A DNA stretch of 64,000 bases. It comes from Schizochytrium sp. CCTCC M209059. Lineage: Eukaryota > Sar > Bigyra > Thraustochytrida > Thraustochytriidae. The stretch lies in contig KN805410.1 in assembly GCA_000818945.1 (NCBI GenBank), positions 180,035 through 244,034 of the forward strand. Reading direction: 5' to 3'. The translations under genes and the position numbers were made by a program. Below, piece by piece: positions 48,108 to 57,758 of the stretch (positions are counted from its first letter, which is position 1; each line of letters opens with the position of its first letter). The notes beneath the pieces were generated by a model. That model worked only from the letters and a program-made list of their open reading frames with translations. It was not told the DNA's origin and did no database searches.

Positions 48108-48209
48108 GCGCTTCACGTGGTTTCATTCTATACGCTGGTGAAAACCTGATATAGGGCCGCGCTCCACGTCGTCTTATTCTATGCGCTTGTTAACACCTAA
48201 CACAGGGCC
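48108..48209 (+). repeat. 51-base tandem duplication
   Basis: Two adjacent 51-base copies without indels, sharing GCGCT-x-CACGT near the start and a common AGGGCC end. They have diverged at roughly a quarter of positions, so the duplication is not recent. Confidence 0.8.
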
Positions 48210-48723
48210 GTTTTTTTCTCAAAGCGGCGAGTTTGACGGTACCAGGTGGTGTTGTATATTGGATTTTTCACATACCTTGCCGTCTCCGAGCTTTCGAAGA
48301 GACAGGATGACGATCACGGAGTCGAGTCATCGACACCCCAATCCAAGCCAGCCAAAGTCCATTGGCCTTACTTTGTTAATAGAAGCTGCGATCCTGTTGC
48401 GCAAGACTGTATGATACCTACTTGCCTTTGTGATGCTGCTGCTGCTCTAGAAAGCAAAGTGTACACACCTTTATCAAGTGACACTTAGTCGAAACTCTAA
48501 GGGTATGCCCAAGTCCGTATACTTCGCCAACAAAATGAGATCATCAAGCGCGTGCCAGCACGGCAGGGTCGATCGACGTTCCTGAACGTCGCGCGCGGCC
48601 TCCTTGTAGCGCTTGCAGAAAACGCTCTCCTTGCAACCCGCGGACCTCGCCCACCCCTCGCTCGTCCGCCTCTGCACCCGGTAACGCCCTGTGCGCAGTC
48701 CGTAATCTTGCGCCCAGGCGAGC

Positions 48724-48733
48724 GTGTGCAAAC
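48724..48733. promoter_or_regulatory. Variant palindrome upstream of MOB copy 4
   Basis: GTGTGCAAAC, one mismatch from the element at copies 1-3, 101 bases before the start codon. Confidence 0.4.
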
Positions 48734-48834
48734 TCATTTTTATCCTTGCAGCGGCACGCGCTGCAAGACTTTCAGCGAGGTAACGCAGTCGCTCGTGCGA
48801 GGGGCCTGCGGCGCGCAGGAAAGGGAAGGGGACG

Positions 48835-49503
48835 ATGCCCAAGTTTCGCGCTATGCTTGACAAGGGCGAGAAGTCGATGTACAAGTCGCTCAAGCTCCAT
48901 GGCAGCGCCAAGCGAGAGAGTTTGTCTGCTCTGACCAAAAAAACGCTAGGCAGCGGTAACATGCGCAAGGCGGTCGAGCTGCCGGCCGACGAGCCGGACG
49001 TCAATGAATGGCTGGCCGCCAACACTGTTGACTTTTTCAATGAAATCTCACTCCTGTATGGCCTCGTCTGGGACGATGCGCAAAGATTCACCAAGCCTGG
49101 TGAAGGTTTCCCACCCGGCTTTGAATACCGCTGGGGCGGGGGACCAGGCCAGAAACCCATCCGCGTTTCCTCCGTAGAATACGTTGACTACGTCTTGACC
49201 TGGGTGGAGGATCAACTAGATAACGAGGACATTTTCGTGGTCAATGCAGAGGTTGAATTTCCAGAAGACTTCAAGTCTTACATTGACGACATTTTCAAGC
49301 GCCTCTTTCGCGTTTTCGCCATCATGTATCATCAACACTTTGATGTCTTTGAAGAAATGGAGGCAGTCGAACACCTCAACACGTGTTTCAAGCACTTTAT
49401 GTACTTCAGCTTTCACTTCGACCTCATTGACGAGAAGGAGTTCGGCGCGCTTGAAGGCCCCGTCCAAAACCTCAAAGCGGAGTATGATGCCCCGGCCGCT
49501 TAG
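48835..49503 (+). CDS. MOB family kinase co-activator, zinc-less paralog 4 (divergent)
   Basis: A 222-residue MOB protein. It keeps TLGSGNMRKAVELP, ANTVDFFNEISLLYG, VTWVEDQLDNE-like and HLNTCFKHF blocks but is the most divergent copy. Its linker reads EYRWGGGPGQKPIRVSS instead of the polar insert of copies 1-3, and it has FVVNAEVEFPEDFKSYIDDI where the others have FPTLEE. The zinc site is again missing: WDDAQRFTKPGEGF has no Cys, and the first His is Ile (FAIMYHQHFDVF). The latter HQHFD is closer to canonical MOB1 than in the other copies, so it may be the ancestral copy of the array. It is last in the array; 694 bases follow before the next gene. Confidence 0.86.
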   Translation: MPKFRAMLDKGEKSMYKSLKLHGSAKRESLSALTKKTLGSGNMRKAVELPADEPDVNEWLAANTVDFFNEISLLYGLVWDDAQRFTKPGEGFPPGFEYRWGGGPGQKPIRVSSVEYVDYVLTWVEDQLDNEDIFVVNAEVEFPEDFKSYIDDIFKRLFRVFAIMYHQHFDVFEEMEAVEHLNTCFKHFMYFSFHFDLIDEKEFGALEGPVQNLKAEYDAPAA

Positions 49504-50197
49504 TCTAGTTTTGATCTGACCTAGCGTTCCGTATGTCCAAGCCAAGCAAGCTACTTGACGAAACGCCAAAGAAAAAGTATAAGAAGAAAAGTAAAGTGGC
49601 TTGCTCTCATCTTTTTGTTCTTGCCCGCTTTTGCTCTTTTTTCGTTCCTATTCTCTCTATGTATTCTTTCCCCGCCAGCTCCACCTTCACACGCACGCAC
49701 ACAGCAGCTTCGCGACTTTTTTTTGAATGAGTACACGCGTCATGAAAAGATCATGCGCACGTTCTTTGATGCAGTCCAAATATACTCGCTTTTGGCCAAA
49801 ACTTTCTGGCTAGTTTCCTAACTTTTTGCAATACAAGCATTGAGCTTTTGTCCTATGTGCTGCATCAAGGTCACGTTCCAATCATTACGCGGGCCGTCCT
49901 CTTTGTTATACTTCTAAGTAGAAGGTCTAATAGTCCGTTTGTGTGAGATCCCCGGAAAACCTCAGTTTTGGCAGTCTCTTTTGCCGAGTCCCCAACGTTC
50001 CCGGACACCACCCTCTGTAACTCCATTTTCTTCGTCGAAGAAGAGGCGTACAGTGGGAAAAAGAAGATAAGTGGTAGTAAGGCAATCGTTACTTCTCACA
50101 GCGAGCCTCGGGCCATTCTGCGGCCCAGGCCTTTCATATTTGTTTCGCATCATGTATCATTCTATTTTTTTTTAGTTTTTTGGCAAAAAAGTGAAAT
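49504..50197. other. Convergent spacer, no gene seen
   Basis: This lies between the last MOB gene and the 3' end of the spermidine-synthase-like gene. It is AT-richer than its surroundings and has poly-T runs (49716-49724, 50165-50182). Only 3' UTR sequence is expected. Confidence 0.55.
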
Positions 50198-51406
50198 CTA
50201 GCTCGCGAACATGAAGACAGGGTTGTCGATCGTCATGACGCGATCCTCCTCTTCGCATTGCTGACGGATCTCCTTGGGCAGTCCCGAGATGCCACGCCAC
50301 GCAAGACCGTCCAGGAAGCGCATGCCATCCATGCCGCCCTTGATGCGCTTCTCGATCTCGTTGTTGAACTCCTCCACATCGCGGTTAAGCACAGCCCGCT
50401 TGTCTGCCTCGGGGTCCGAGGACTTGAAAGCGAGGTTGAAGCCCCAGTTGCAGCCAAAGGAAGGCACATCCACGGCATACGGGACGACCACGTCGAACGC
50501 CGATCGCAGGGTGCTGTGGATCACCGTGAAGCACTCCTTCTGAGCGTTGTACACTGCACCAGGGCCCGACTGGGTCACGAGAATGCCACCCTCGTTGAGA
50601 CGATGCTTTTGCACATACTCGTAGAACTCGTTCGTGTACAGCTTGTATCCAGGGCCGGCCTCGATAGGGTCGCAAATGTCCATGATGATTACGTCAAAGG
50701 TCTCCTCGGTATCCTCGAGCCAGCGCAGAGCATCCTTGTACTCGACGTGGAAGCGGGGATCCTCGTACGCGCCACCATTCCACTCGGGGAGCTGTTTGCG
50801 GCAAATGTCGCAAGCCACCTCGTCGATGTCGATCATCACGCAGCGCTCGACGCTAGAATGTCGCAGGACCTCGCGCGCCGTGGCGAACTCGCCGCCGCCG
50901 CCGATGAAAACCTTCTTGGGCGACTTGTGCAAGAGCATCGCGGGGTGTACAAGGGATTCGTGGTAAATGTGCTCATCGGCCTCGGCGCTCTGCGTCTGGC
51001 CGTCCATCACCAGAGTACGTCCGAACTGAGTCGTCTCGATCACCTGCACGCGCTGAAAGGTCGACCGCGCGTCGAACGAGATCTTCTGCAGGGCCAGCTC
51101 CACGCGAAAGTCCTCGGTGAGGCCCTCCTTGAACCAGAAAGCGTCGCGCTCTTCGGCGCGCTCCTCCTCCTCCTCCTCCGTCACAGTCATGACGTCCTCG
51201 GTCGTTGAGGCCGCCGGGCGCGCCGGCTTTGCGCTGGCCTGCACCTTTTTCCCGCCGCTGCTGCTCGGCCCAAAAAGAGTCTTCGAGACCCACTCGCGGC
51301 CCCGCGTCGCCACGATCCGCAGGCCCCCGGACGCCGCCGCGCCCACGACCACGCCGGCCAGCGCGCCGGCCGCGAGCTGCGAGCTCACCTGCAGACGCAC
51401 CTCCAT
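50198..51406 (-). CDS. Spermidine/thermospermine synthase-like aminopropyltransferase
   Basis: A 402-residue enzyme expected to transfer an aminopropyl group from decarboxylated S-adenosylmethionine to a polyamine. The fold is a Rossmann methyltransferase-like core. The opening strand domain (RVQVIETTQFGRTLVMDGQTQSAEADEHIYHE) carries the family's conserved LxLDGxxQ-type motif. Then come GGGGEFATAREVLRH, the acidic IDIDEVACDIC, and IIMDICDPIEAGPGYKLYT. The DPIE-GP-YKLYT block and LNEGGILVTQSGPGA are more like plant ACAULIS5 (thermospermine synthase) and archaeal enzymes than animal spermidine synthase, which favours thermospermine as product. The N-terminus has a hydrophobic Ala/Gly stretch (AAGALAGVVVGAAASGG) and then ~60 low-complexity residues, possibly a membrane anchor or targeting signal not usual in the family. 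Confidence 0.82.
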   Translation of the reverse strand: MEVRLQVSSQLAAGALAGVVVGAAASGGLRIVATRGREWVSKTLFGPSSSGGKKVQASAKPARPAASTTEDVMTVTEEEEEERAEERDAFWFKEGLTEDFRVELALQKISFDARSTFQRVQVIETTQFGRTLVMDGQTQSAEADEHIYHESLVHPAMLLHKSPKKVFIGGGGEFATAREVLRHSSVERCVMIDIDEVACDICRKQLPEWNGGAYEDPRFHVEYKDALRWLEDTEETFDVIIMDICDPIEAGPGYKLYTNEFYEYVQKHRLNEGGILVTQSGPGAVYNAQKECFTVIHSTLRSAFDVVVPYAVDVPSFGCNWGFNLAFKSSDPEADKRAVLNRDVEEFNNEIEKRIKGGMDGMRFLDGLAWRGISGLPKEIRQQCEEEDRVMTIDNPVFMFAS

Positions 51407-52333
51407 CGTCTTCTCCTCCTCCTCCGCCGCCCTCTACGTCTTCTTCTTCTCCTTCTTCTCCTTCTCCTTCTTGTTCTGCACGAAGCCGCGAAGCCGCCCT
51501 CGCTTCACGCCCCACGTGCGCGCGCAAGTTGCCGCTCCCGAAGCCGCTCTGCGCGTAGTTGTTCACGCCGCTGCCGCCGTCTGTGGTCCCGTCGCCACTC
51601 GCTGCGCCAGAGGGGACGCAGTGCCTGGGTACCCGCGTCCCTGCTGCTGCTGTTTGTGCGCTACTACCACCCGATCTCTATTCTCCGAGCCGCCGTTCTT
51701 CGCTCGGCTCGCGGCTTGCGCGCGCGCTTGGCACATGGGTCCATACGTCGAAGCAGCCGTGCTCGCCGAGGCTTTCGGAGGCCGCTAAGGACCGCTCGAC
51801 GTGGAGGGTTTCGGTGAAGAGAAGCTCCTTTTTCACTGTCAGTCCAAGCTTAAAATGCTGAGATTGGCCTAAATAGTAAAGAGACCTAAACGATATAAAA
51901 AGAGACCCAATTGAGTCAACGCCCACGGCGGGCAAAGACCGATTATCTCGCGCGCGCGGCAGAGGCCGCCGCGCTGCCGAGGAGAGGAGGTGGGAGCGAG
52001 AGAAGGGGCGGCCGGGGGGGAGGGAAGAGAAGCGCGCGCAAGAGGCGGAGGAGCCGCGCCCAGCGTCTCTTCTTGCTTCTGGCGAGTCCCGGTCTTGCAG
52101 CCTGGCAGAGGTAGATCGATTTAGAAAACTATCTACGCTGCCGACGAGGCAGAATAACCCAACTACTCTTCAGCTGAGCTGTGACCGTGCGCGCGAACAC
52201 TTGCAGGCTCGGTTCAGGGCAGGCGAACGAAGTGGCGAGCGTGGCATCTCACCGATTCGAGACCTTTCTTGATAAAAACGCAAGGCGCAAGCGCGAGCGT
52301 GCTTGTGTGAAGAGTGCCAATCCTTTTGAAAAG
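51407..52333. other. Divergent spacer between aminopropyltransferase and capping genes
   Basis: A CTT-rich tract (51410-51475) directly upstream of the minus-strand gene, then GC-rich sequence. The plus-strand frame is open from 52181 without an ATG before 52334. No gene is seen. Confidence 0.55.
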
Positions 52334-55057
52334 ATGGCGGAAACGCCAATTGTTAAGATCACCCAGGCGAGGGAGTCCCGGCTGGGCGATGAGGTCCTCG
52401 CGCTCTTTGACAAACGCTGCAGGCAACTCATGGAGCGCATCCTCGACGAACGCCAAGCACCTGCACACGCCCCTGTGCCCGACGAGAGCGTCATCGAAAT
52501 TGAAGCTCGCACAGGGAAAAAAGGAAAGGACGGCTTCGTCCCCGGCGTGGGGAGACGCTTTTTCAGTGGCATGCTTGACCACTTTCTTCGAAGAGAAAAG
52601 AGTGGCACTTGGATGCGAGCCGACGTGCGCACGCAAAAGGTTGGCTTCAAACATACAGACTTTGTCGATGTTGTCTTTCATGACGACGTCCGTGTCACTG
52701 TCCGTGTCGAACGTGGAGCCAACGAGCGCGTCGAGAATATTGAAGTACAAGAAGTCATCACGAAACGGAAGCTTGGCAAAGCAAACGACTTTATCATCAA
52801 GTCCCCCGCGCTCAAGGCAGAAGATATTCATCTGCGCATCGGCATTGCCGTAGAGGAGCACATTCGAGAAAACACACGAGAGTACGAAGCGCACGTTTCC
52901 GCTGCCAAACGCGCCATCAATGACGCTTTTAACGTTTCCACCCGTGTCAAGCTTCTAGGCGGCATCGAGCTCACCTTGCGCAAAGGCGCTCAACCCGTCG
53001 GCCTCATGTTCCCACCCGACAACGAGCAGCTCGCTCGGGGACCGATGGGATTTGCGGACCCACTCTACATTGCAGCCAAAGAACACAACGATATGCTAGA
53101 CGCTCGTCTTGCCGGCCAGCTAAAGTGGACTCTCTTGCAGCCTTCCAATCTTCCTGGCTGCAAGGGCCGTCCCAATGTCGCCCTTCGCGATAAAAAGACA
53201 CTGGAACCCAAACTCTTTTTGACGAACCTTCCGGGCATTGTCCAACTCAGCAACGGTGCCAAGTACGCCGCATACGCTTGCCAGTACATCATTCGCGCCC
53301 CGCTCGCCGACATTCTCTGCGGACACGGGACCTTTGCCAATGACGCCAGCTCGGACGAACAAGATACCGACCAGGGGCCTGATTTGCCCATCAAGGTATT
53401 CCGTCGCAAAAAGCGTTGGTCCTTTGAGCTTCGTCATAATCAACATCTCGACATGACCGAGTCGCGGCAGTCAAGTAATCTCGCTACGCTCAACAACGAG
53501 CCGCCCGTCTTTGAGGTAGAAATCGAGAAGACGCTGTCGTCTGCGGGATGCCGCAAGCGCTCGCTCAGCGAGCTTGCATTCGACCTTAACGCTGTGGCGC
53601 TCGCCGACGCCTTTCTGGCCGACATTGCGAGTCGCATCTATGGCGCTGCACTCCCTCCATTGCAGCTCGAGGCAGCACCCGGACATTGGCGCGAACAAGC
53701 CGAAAAGGACAAGACGCGGACGAAACGATTCAAGGCTGACCTCGCCCAGGCCGACGAGACCGCCAAGGACAATTACAAGGATGCCATGCAGCTCGACGCG
53801 CCCGAACTCGCAGACCAAAAGGCCTCGGCAGGATTTTACAACAAGCTTGACCGCAGTTCCGAGGCCAAGCGTTCCGACAGCCTCATTTACCATATGCGCT
53901 GTCTGAACAACTTTGTGAAAAACGTCGTCATCAAGGAAGCTCTCTCGCGCTCCCTTGACAGCACCCTGCGCGAGCCAGGCAGTGGCATCAAGGTTCTCGA
54001 TCTTGCCTGCGGTAAAGGCGCCGATATGCGCAAGATCACGACTTCCGCAAAGGCTCTCAAGGTCCGCATTGACCAATACGTTGGTGTCGATATCGCGCGC
54101 AACTCGCTCGACGATGCAGTCAGTCGCCTCGACGCCATGGCATCCAAGCGGCCCAACTTTAGCATCCGCTACGTGGAGGCAGACCTAGGTCAGCACTTTT
54201 TGAGCGCAGAGGCAAATAGCGAGGAGGATTTTCGTCTGCTCGAGCAATGGGACAATCAGTCGCAGACCTGGTCCAAAAAGCCTCCGAGTCAGACCCTTTC
54301 CATGTCAGACTCGTTCGACCTTGTCACCATGCAATTCTCCATGCACTACATGTTCCAGAATTACGAGCGCGCAAGTCATTTTTTCTCCACGCTGGGCCGC
54401 CATATGCGACCCGGTAGCGTCTTTGTTGCGACCACCGTGTACGCGGACGAGATGGTACGCAAGCTCATGGAGGCTGGTCCAGGAGCAGATAGCTTTACGA
54501 TTCGGGACGACGCCGGCGTGGCCACCTGCCACGTCAAATTTGACCCCGCCTTTCTCTCGCAATTCCTCGGCAGCGACTCAGACGGCGATGTGGAAATGAC
54601 GGGCTCGGCCTCTGGACATGATGTAAGCGACCCCATGATGGGCATTCGCTACACTTTTCGACTTCTCGACGGCGATTCTGACGATGCTCAAGCTGTCAAT
54701 GCGCCCGAGTGGCTTGTTCCGCAAGCCCTGCTCGTCAAACTTGCCACCGTGCATAACTTTAATCTCGTGCGCTACGAGCGCCTTCCAAACTGTGCCTCAC
54801 GGCATATCAACCATGATGGAAACCGTCACGACGCCTTGTACCGACTCATGAACGTGCTTAATCATCGTGGCACCGTGTCGGGAACGGAGTGGGACATTGC
54901 TTCGCTCTACGTTGTTGTCGAGCTACAAAAAGAGCACAAGCCCGCGGGGATGCGGGAAGCGCTCTCGCGGCTCAAGGAGCGCATTCCAAACTACAAGGAA
55001 CTCCCATCCGCCGAAAAACAGTTGCTCCTCGACACCATCCTCAAACAGCCCGAGTAG
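52334..55057 (+). CDS. mRNA-capping fusion: RNA 5'-triphosphatase + cap (guanine-N7) methyltransferase
   Basis: A 907-residue protein with two domains. Residues ~10-420 resemble the tunnel-type (TTM/Cet1) RNA triphosphatase. The first metal-binding strand is VIEIEARTG near residue 54, with a later matching strand FEVEIEK near 394. Basic strands lie between them (ITKRKLGK; VFRRKKRWSFEL). This fold removes the gamma phosphate from nascent mRNA. Residues ~530-890 are a cap-0 methyltransferase of the Abd1/RNMT family: NNFVKNVVIKEAL, the SAM-binding VLDLACGKGADMRK near 553-566, YVGVDIA, then FDLVTMQFSMHYMFQNYERA and a C-terminal TEWDIASLYVVV. There is no guanylyltransferase KxDG motif anywhere, so the middle step must be done by another protein. 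The frame is continuous and intron-free. The start is the ATG at 52334. I am more sure of the methyltransferase than of the triphosphatase. Confidence 0.8.
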   Translation: MAETPIVKITQARESRLGDEVLALFDKRCRQLMERILDERQAPAHAPVPDESVIEIEARTGKKGKDGFVPGVGRRFFSGMLDHFLRREKSGTWMRADVRTQKVGFKHTDFVDVVFHDDVRVTVRVERGANERVENIEVQEVITKRKLGKANDFIIKSPALKAEDIHLRIGIAVEEHIRENTREYEAHVSAAKRAINDAFNVSTRVKLLGGIELTLRKGAQPVGLMFPPDNEQLARGPMGFADPLYIAAKEHNDMLDARLAGQLKWTLLQPSNLPGCKGRPNVALRDKKTLEPKLFLTNLPGIVQLSNGAKYAAYACQYIIRAPLADILCGHGTFANDASSDEQDTDQGPDLPIKVFRRKKRWSFELRHNQHLDMTESRQSSNLATLNNEPPVFEVEIEKTLSSAGCRKRSLSELAFDLNAVALADAFLADIASRIYGAALPPLQLEAAPGHWREQAEKDKTRTKRFKADLAQADETAKDNYKDAMQLDAPELADQKASAGFYNKLDRSSEAKRSDSLIYHMRCLNNFVKNVVIKEALSRSLDSTLREPGSGIKVLDLACGKGADMRKITTSAKALKVRIDQYVGVDIARNSLDDAVSRLDAMASKRPNFSIRYVEADLGQHFLSAEANSEEDFRLLEQWDNQSQTWSKKPPSQTLSMSDSFDLVTMQFSMHYMFQNYERASHFFSTLGRHMRPGSVFVATTVYADEMVRKLMEAGPGADSFTIRDDAGVATCHVKFDPAFLSQFLGSDSDGDVEMTGSASGHDVSDPMMGIRYTFRLLDGDSDDAQAVNAPEWLVPQALLVKLATVHNFNLVRYERLPNCASRHINHDGNRHDALYRLMNVLNHRGTVSGTEWDIASLYVVVELQKEHKPAGMREALSRLKERIPNYKELPSAEKQLLLDTILKQPE

Positions 55058-55307
55058 GCGACAGAATAGACGAATTTATTCACAAACAAAGTTCTTGCTT
55101 GTAGTAGTACGCGTAGGCCTACGTGCAAAGCAATTCATAGTCAAAGTAAGATGGAAACTAAAGAAAATACGGAATAAAGAAGTGATGCCGAGAGAGCGAG
55201 CTCGCTCTCCCGGCATGAGCCTGCGGCGTTGTCCATTTCCTCTTTCTTTTCATTCAAATTTGTTGTTTTTCCAAATCACAATAGACGGCTCGGCTCACCT
55301 CACACAC

Positions 55308-57758
55308 TCAAGAATTTACAACCGTGTACGCCAACGAGTCGAGGTGCAAGTTGACACCATCTACGGGCGTCTCGTCGATACGAAGCTCTTCCAGAGCGAT
55401 GGGGAGCCAGCGAATCTTTGCCAGCTCCTTGAGCGGAAGTTGCGTAGCTCCCGGCAAAGAGAGCTTGCGCATTGAAAAGTGATTACGCATCGTAAATAGT
55501 TTGGACACCTTGGAACACCACGAAAGGTCAACAATCTCGAGCTCGAGGCAGTCCTCGAGCGGACTCACGTCATGAAGGCTATTGCACATATTCAGGTACA
55601 CCTCGCGCAGGCGAGGACACGAGCGCAGGATCTCGATGCTCCGCAGCTGCACGCATCGTTTAACATCAAGCACCTGGAGCGACGATGCGCACGCCGCAAG
55701 TCCAGAAATGTCAATTAGCCGTACGAGACTCCGCAGCGTGACGCGGCGAAGCCCGCACCCACTCTCGAACCGTGGAAACGAGACAAGATTGCTGTTCCCC
55801 GTGAGGTCCAGAGCGCGACAGTGCTTTGCTCGGCCCACAGGATCGAAATTGGAGAGCTTGCCGCAGCCAGTGAGCACAAGCGAATCAGCCATGCTGAAAC
55901 ATGGCGTGCTGATTGCCACAAGGCCACTGCAGGCTCGCATCACCACGAAACGAAGCCCGCACTTGCCTGCGCGATGTGTCCATGATAGACTCGTAATCGA
56001 CGGGCAGCTCACCAAGACGAGTTGATGTAGGTTCTGGAAATCGACGAGTCGTGGCGGCATCTCCAAATGCACAGCCTGCCGCACGATGAGCGAGCGTAGC
56101 GATCGATGCGGCGCAAGACATTCGAGTGTGCGTAAGCTTTGGCCTGGGTAATTGACAACCTCAATATGCCTCAGCTGAGACAGCGCAGGAAATGCCTCCA
56201 ATGGGTCATTTCGCTGCGACCCACCTTGGAAAATGAGCGCTAGCCGCTCCAGAGACTGCAATGTGCTCAAAACATTCGCATCGAAGCCCTCATCCACTGC
56301 AGTGTGAAGATGACGCAAATTTAATAGGCTTCGCGAAAGATCGCTCATTGTTGTTGATGGCAAACGAATACCTTCGAGCGACAACGATTCGCATCGACCT
56401 CGGCCCATGCCCGCTGGGATGCTTGCCAAAGACCATGAGCCCAGCGGTACGCAAATCTGAACCGTTTGGATTTTGGCAAGGCTGCGCAGAGACGCCAGCT
56501 CGCTAGTTTGGCTCAAGAACCCGTGTTTGGTGTCGAACGACTTTACAATTCTCGAGCCAGGCCCCAAGCGAAGGCCACGCAAGCTCACGTGAAGCGAATG
56601 CAGATTGCGAGGCCAAGGACCAGCCATGAGGAGCTCTCGTGGATGGCCTTCAGCTCCACGCAGTTGAAGCGATATTGACATCAGGGCCTCGGACGATTGC
56701 ACAAAGGGTCGGAAACTTGCCATGCATGAGGGCGTGACAAGTTCACAATTCCAAAGCCGAAGCACCTCGAGAGTGGAGAAGCCATCCCCAAAGCTGGAGA
56801 CCTTGAGATCGCTCAGTTTTAGCACTTTAAGCTGGTGAAGTGGTCGTGCAACGTCGTCAAGATCCACAACAGCCGTGATTCCAGTCAGCTCAAGATGTTC
56901 GAGACGAACGAGCTGTGCGATTTTCTCGACAGCGGGCGTCCACTCGCTGTTGGAAAGATCAATAATGAGATGGCGAAGGCGCTCTGCAGCCTCTATGGCG
57001 GCAAGGGCGCCGAGAGCTGCTGGCCCACATTTTCGGAGTTCCACGGAATCTAGACACGAGGCACGTGCAAGGCCGGAAAGGCAGTTTGCGGGGAGTGACA
57101 CGTCCGCTTCGCAAGATATTCGTAGTTTGCAGAGATTTCGCAGTTCGTGAACCCACTGTGTTGTCTCTTGGGTAATGTTGGTGGAACGGGCATTTTCGGC
57201 CAAAACGTTTTCGAGCCTAAGGCACCGCAACTTTGGCGCAATCACTTGCAAAGGTGCGAGTTGTGAAAGGCGCACATGTCTGATGGCGACGCTGTCGAGG
57301 TTAGGGAATCTGCGCCAGAGCGCCGCGAAATGTTCTTGCAATGCAAAGCTTGCAAAGTGCAGCTCAAGCGAGCTCGCGCGAAGCTCAGGGGCGTCGCGGT
57401 CCCACTCGGGCATCCGGGCCAGGGAGAGTGCGCCTGTGGACCGTGGAATCGGCGTCACAGATCCGTCGGCGTGGACTTGCTCGACCGCGGCGCACTCGAG
57501 GCCGCTCACGACGCGTCCTCGCAGAGCAAGGTTGGGCCCGATGCCGACCTTGGCCTGCCAGACATCGCCGCCGCGCGCTGTGTGCGCCCTCGCGCGCGCG
57601 CGCCGCTCCTGCGCGGCCGTGAGCCACACCTCGATCGCCTCGGTGCCGAGGTCCCTTTGCAGAGCGCGGCTCGCGCTCCTCAGCGCCGCCACGCCCTCCA
57701 GCCCCACGAACGGCGCCACGGCAGCGGCCACGTCCTCTAGGCCGCGCGCAGAGCCCAT
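55308..57758 (-). CDS. F-box-like leucine-rich repeat protein
   Basis: An 816-residue protein. Residues ~8-55 (LEDVAAAVAPFVGLEGVAALRSASRAL) resemble a degenerate F-box helix cluster. From residue ~145 to the end the protein is built of leucine-rich repeats of irregular length, e.g. LRHLIIDLSNSEWTPA, LEHLELTGITAVVDL, LKVLKLSDLKVSSFG, LRSLIVRQAVHLEMP, LQVLDVKRCVQLRSIEIL and LREVYLNMCNSLHDVSPL. The Cys/Asn-containing units near the C-terminus have the cysteine-containing LRR pattern of FBXL proteins. A substrate-receptor role in an SCF ubiquitin ligase is likely but rests on a weak F-box. The start is the ATG at 57758; open frame upstream has no ATG. Confidence 0.72.
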   Translation of the reverse strand: MGSARGLEDVAAAVAPFVGLEGVAALRSASRALQRDLGTEAIEVWLTAAQERRARARAHTARGGDVWQAKVGIGPNLALRGRVVSGLECAAVEQVHADGSVTPIPRSTGALSLARMPEWDRDAPELRASSLELHFASFALQEHFAALWRRFPNLDSVAIRHVRLSQLAPLQVIAPKLRCLRLENVLAENARSTNITQETTQWVHELRNLCKLRISCEADVSLPANCLSGLARASCLDSVELRKCGPAALGALAAIEAAERLRHLIIDLSNSEWTPAVEKIAQLVRLEHLELTGITAVVDLDDVARPLHQLKVLKLSDLKVSSFGDGFSTLEVLRLWNCELVTPSCMASFRPFVQSSEALMSISLQLRGAEGHPRELLMAGPWPRNLHSLHVSLRGLRLGPGSRIVKSFDTKHGFLSQTSELASLRSLAKIQTVQICVPLGSWSLASIPAGMGRGRCESLSLEGIRLPSTTMSDLSRSLLNLRHLHTAVDEGFDANVLSTLQSLERLALIFQGGSQRNDPLEAFPALSQLRHIEVVNYPGQSLRTLECLAPHRSLRSLIVRQAVHLEMPPRLVDFQNLHQLVLVSCPSITSLSWTHRAGKCGLRFVVMRACSGLVAISTPCFSMADSLVLTGCGKLSNFDPVGRAKHCRALDLTGNSNLVSFPRFESGCGLRRVTLRSLVRLIDISGLAACASSLQVLDVKRCVQLRSIEILRSCPRLREVYLNMCNSLHDVSPLEDCLELEIVDLSWCSKVSKLFTMRNHFSMRKLSLPGATQLPLKELAKIRWLPIALEELRIDETPVDGVNLHLDSLAYTVVNS

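Larger units (their letters stand above)
47782..48834. other. Spacer between MOB copies 3 and 4
   Basis: It contains a 51-base tandem duplication (48108-48209) and, 101 bases before the next ATG, the one-mismatch palindrome. No gene is supported. Confidence 0.6.
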
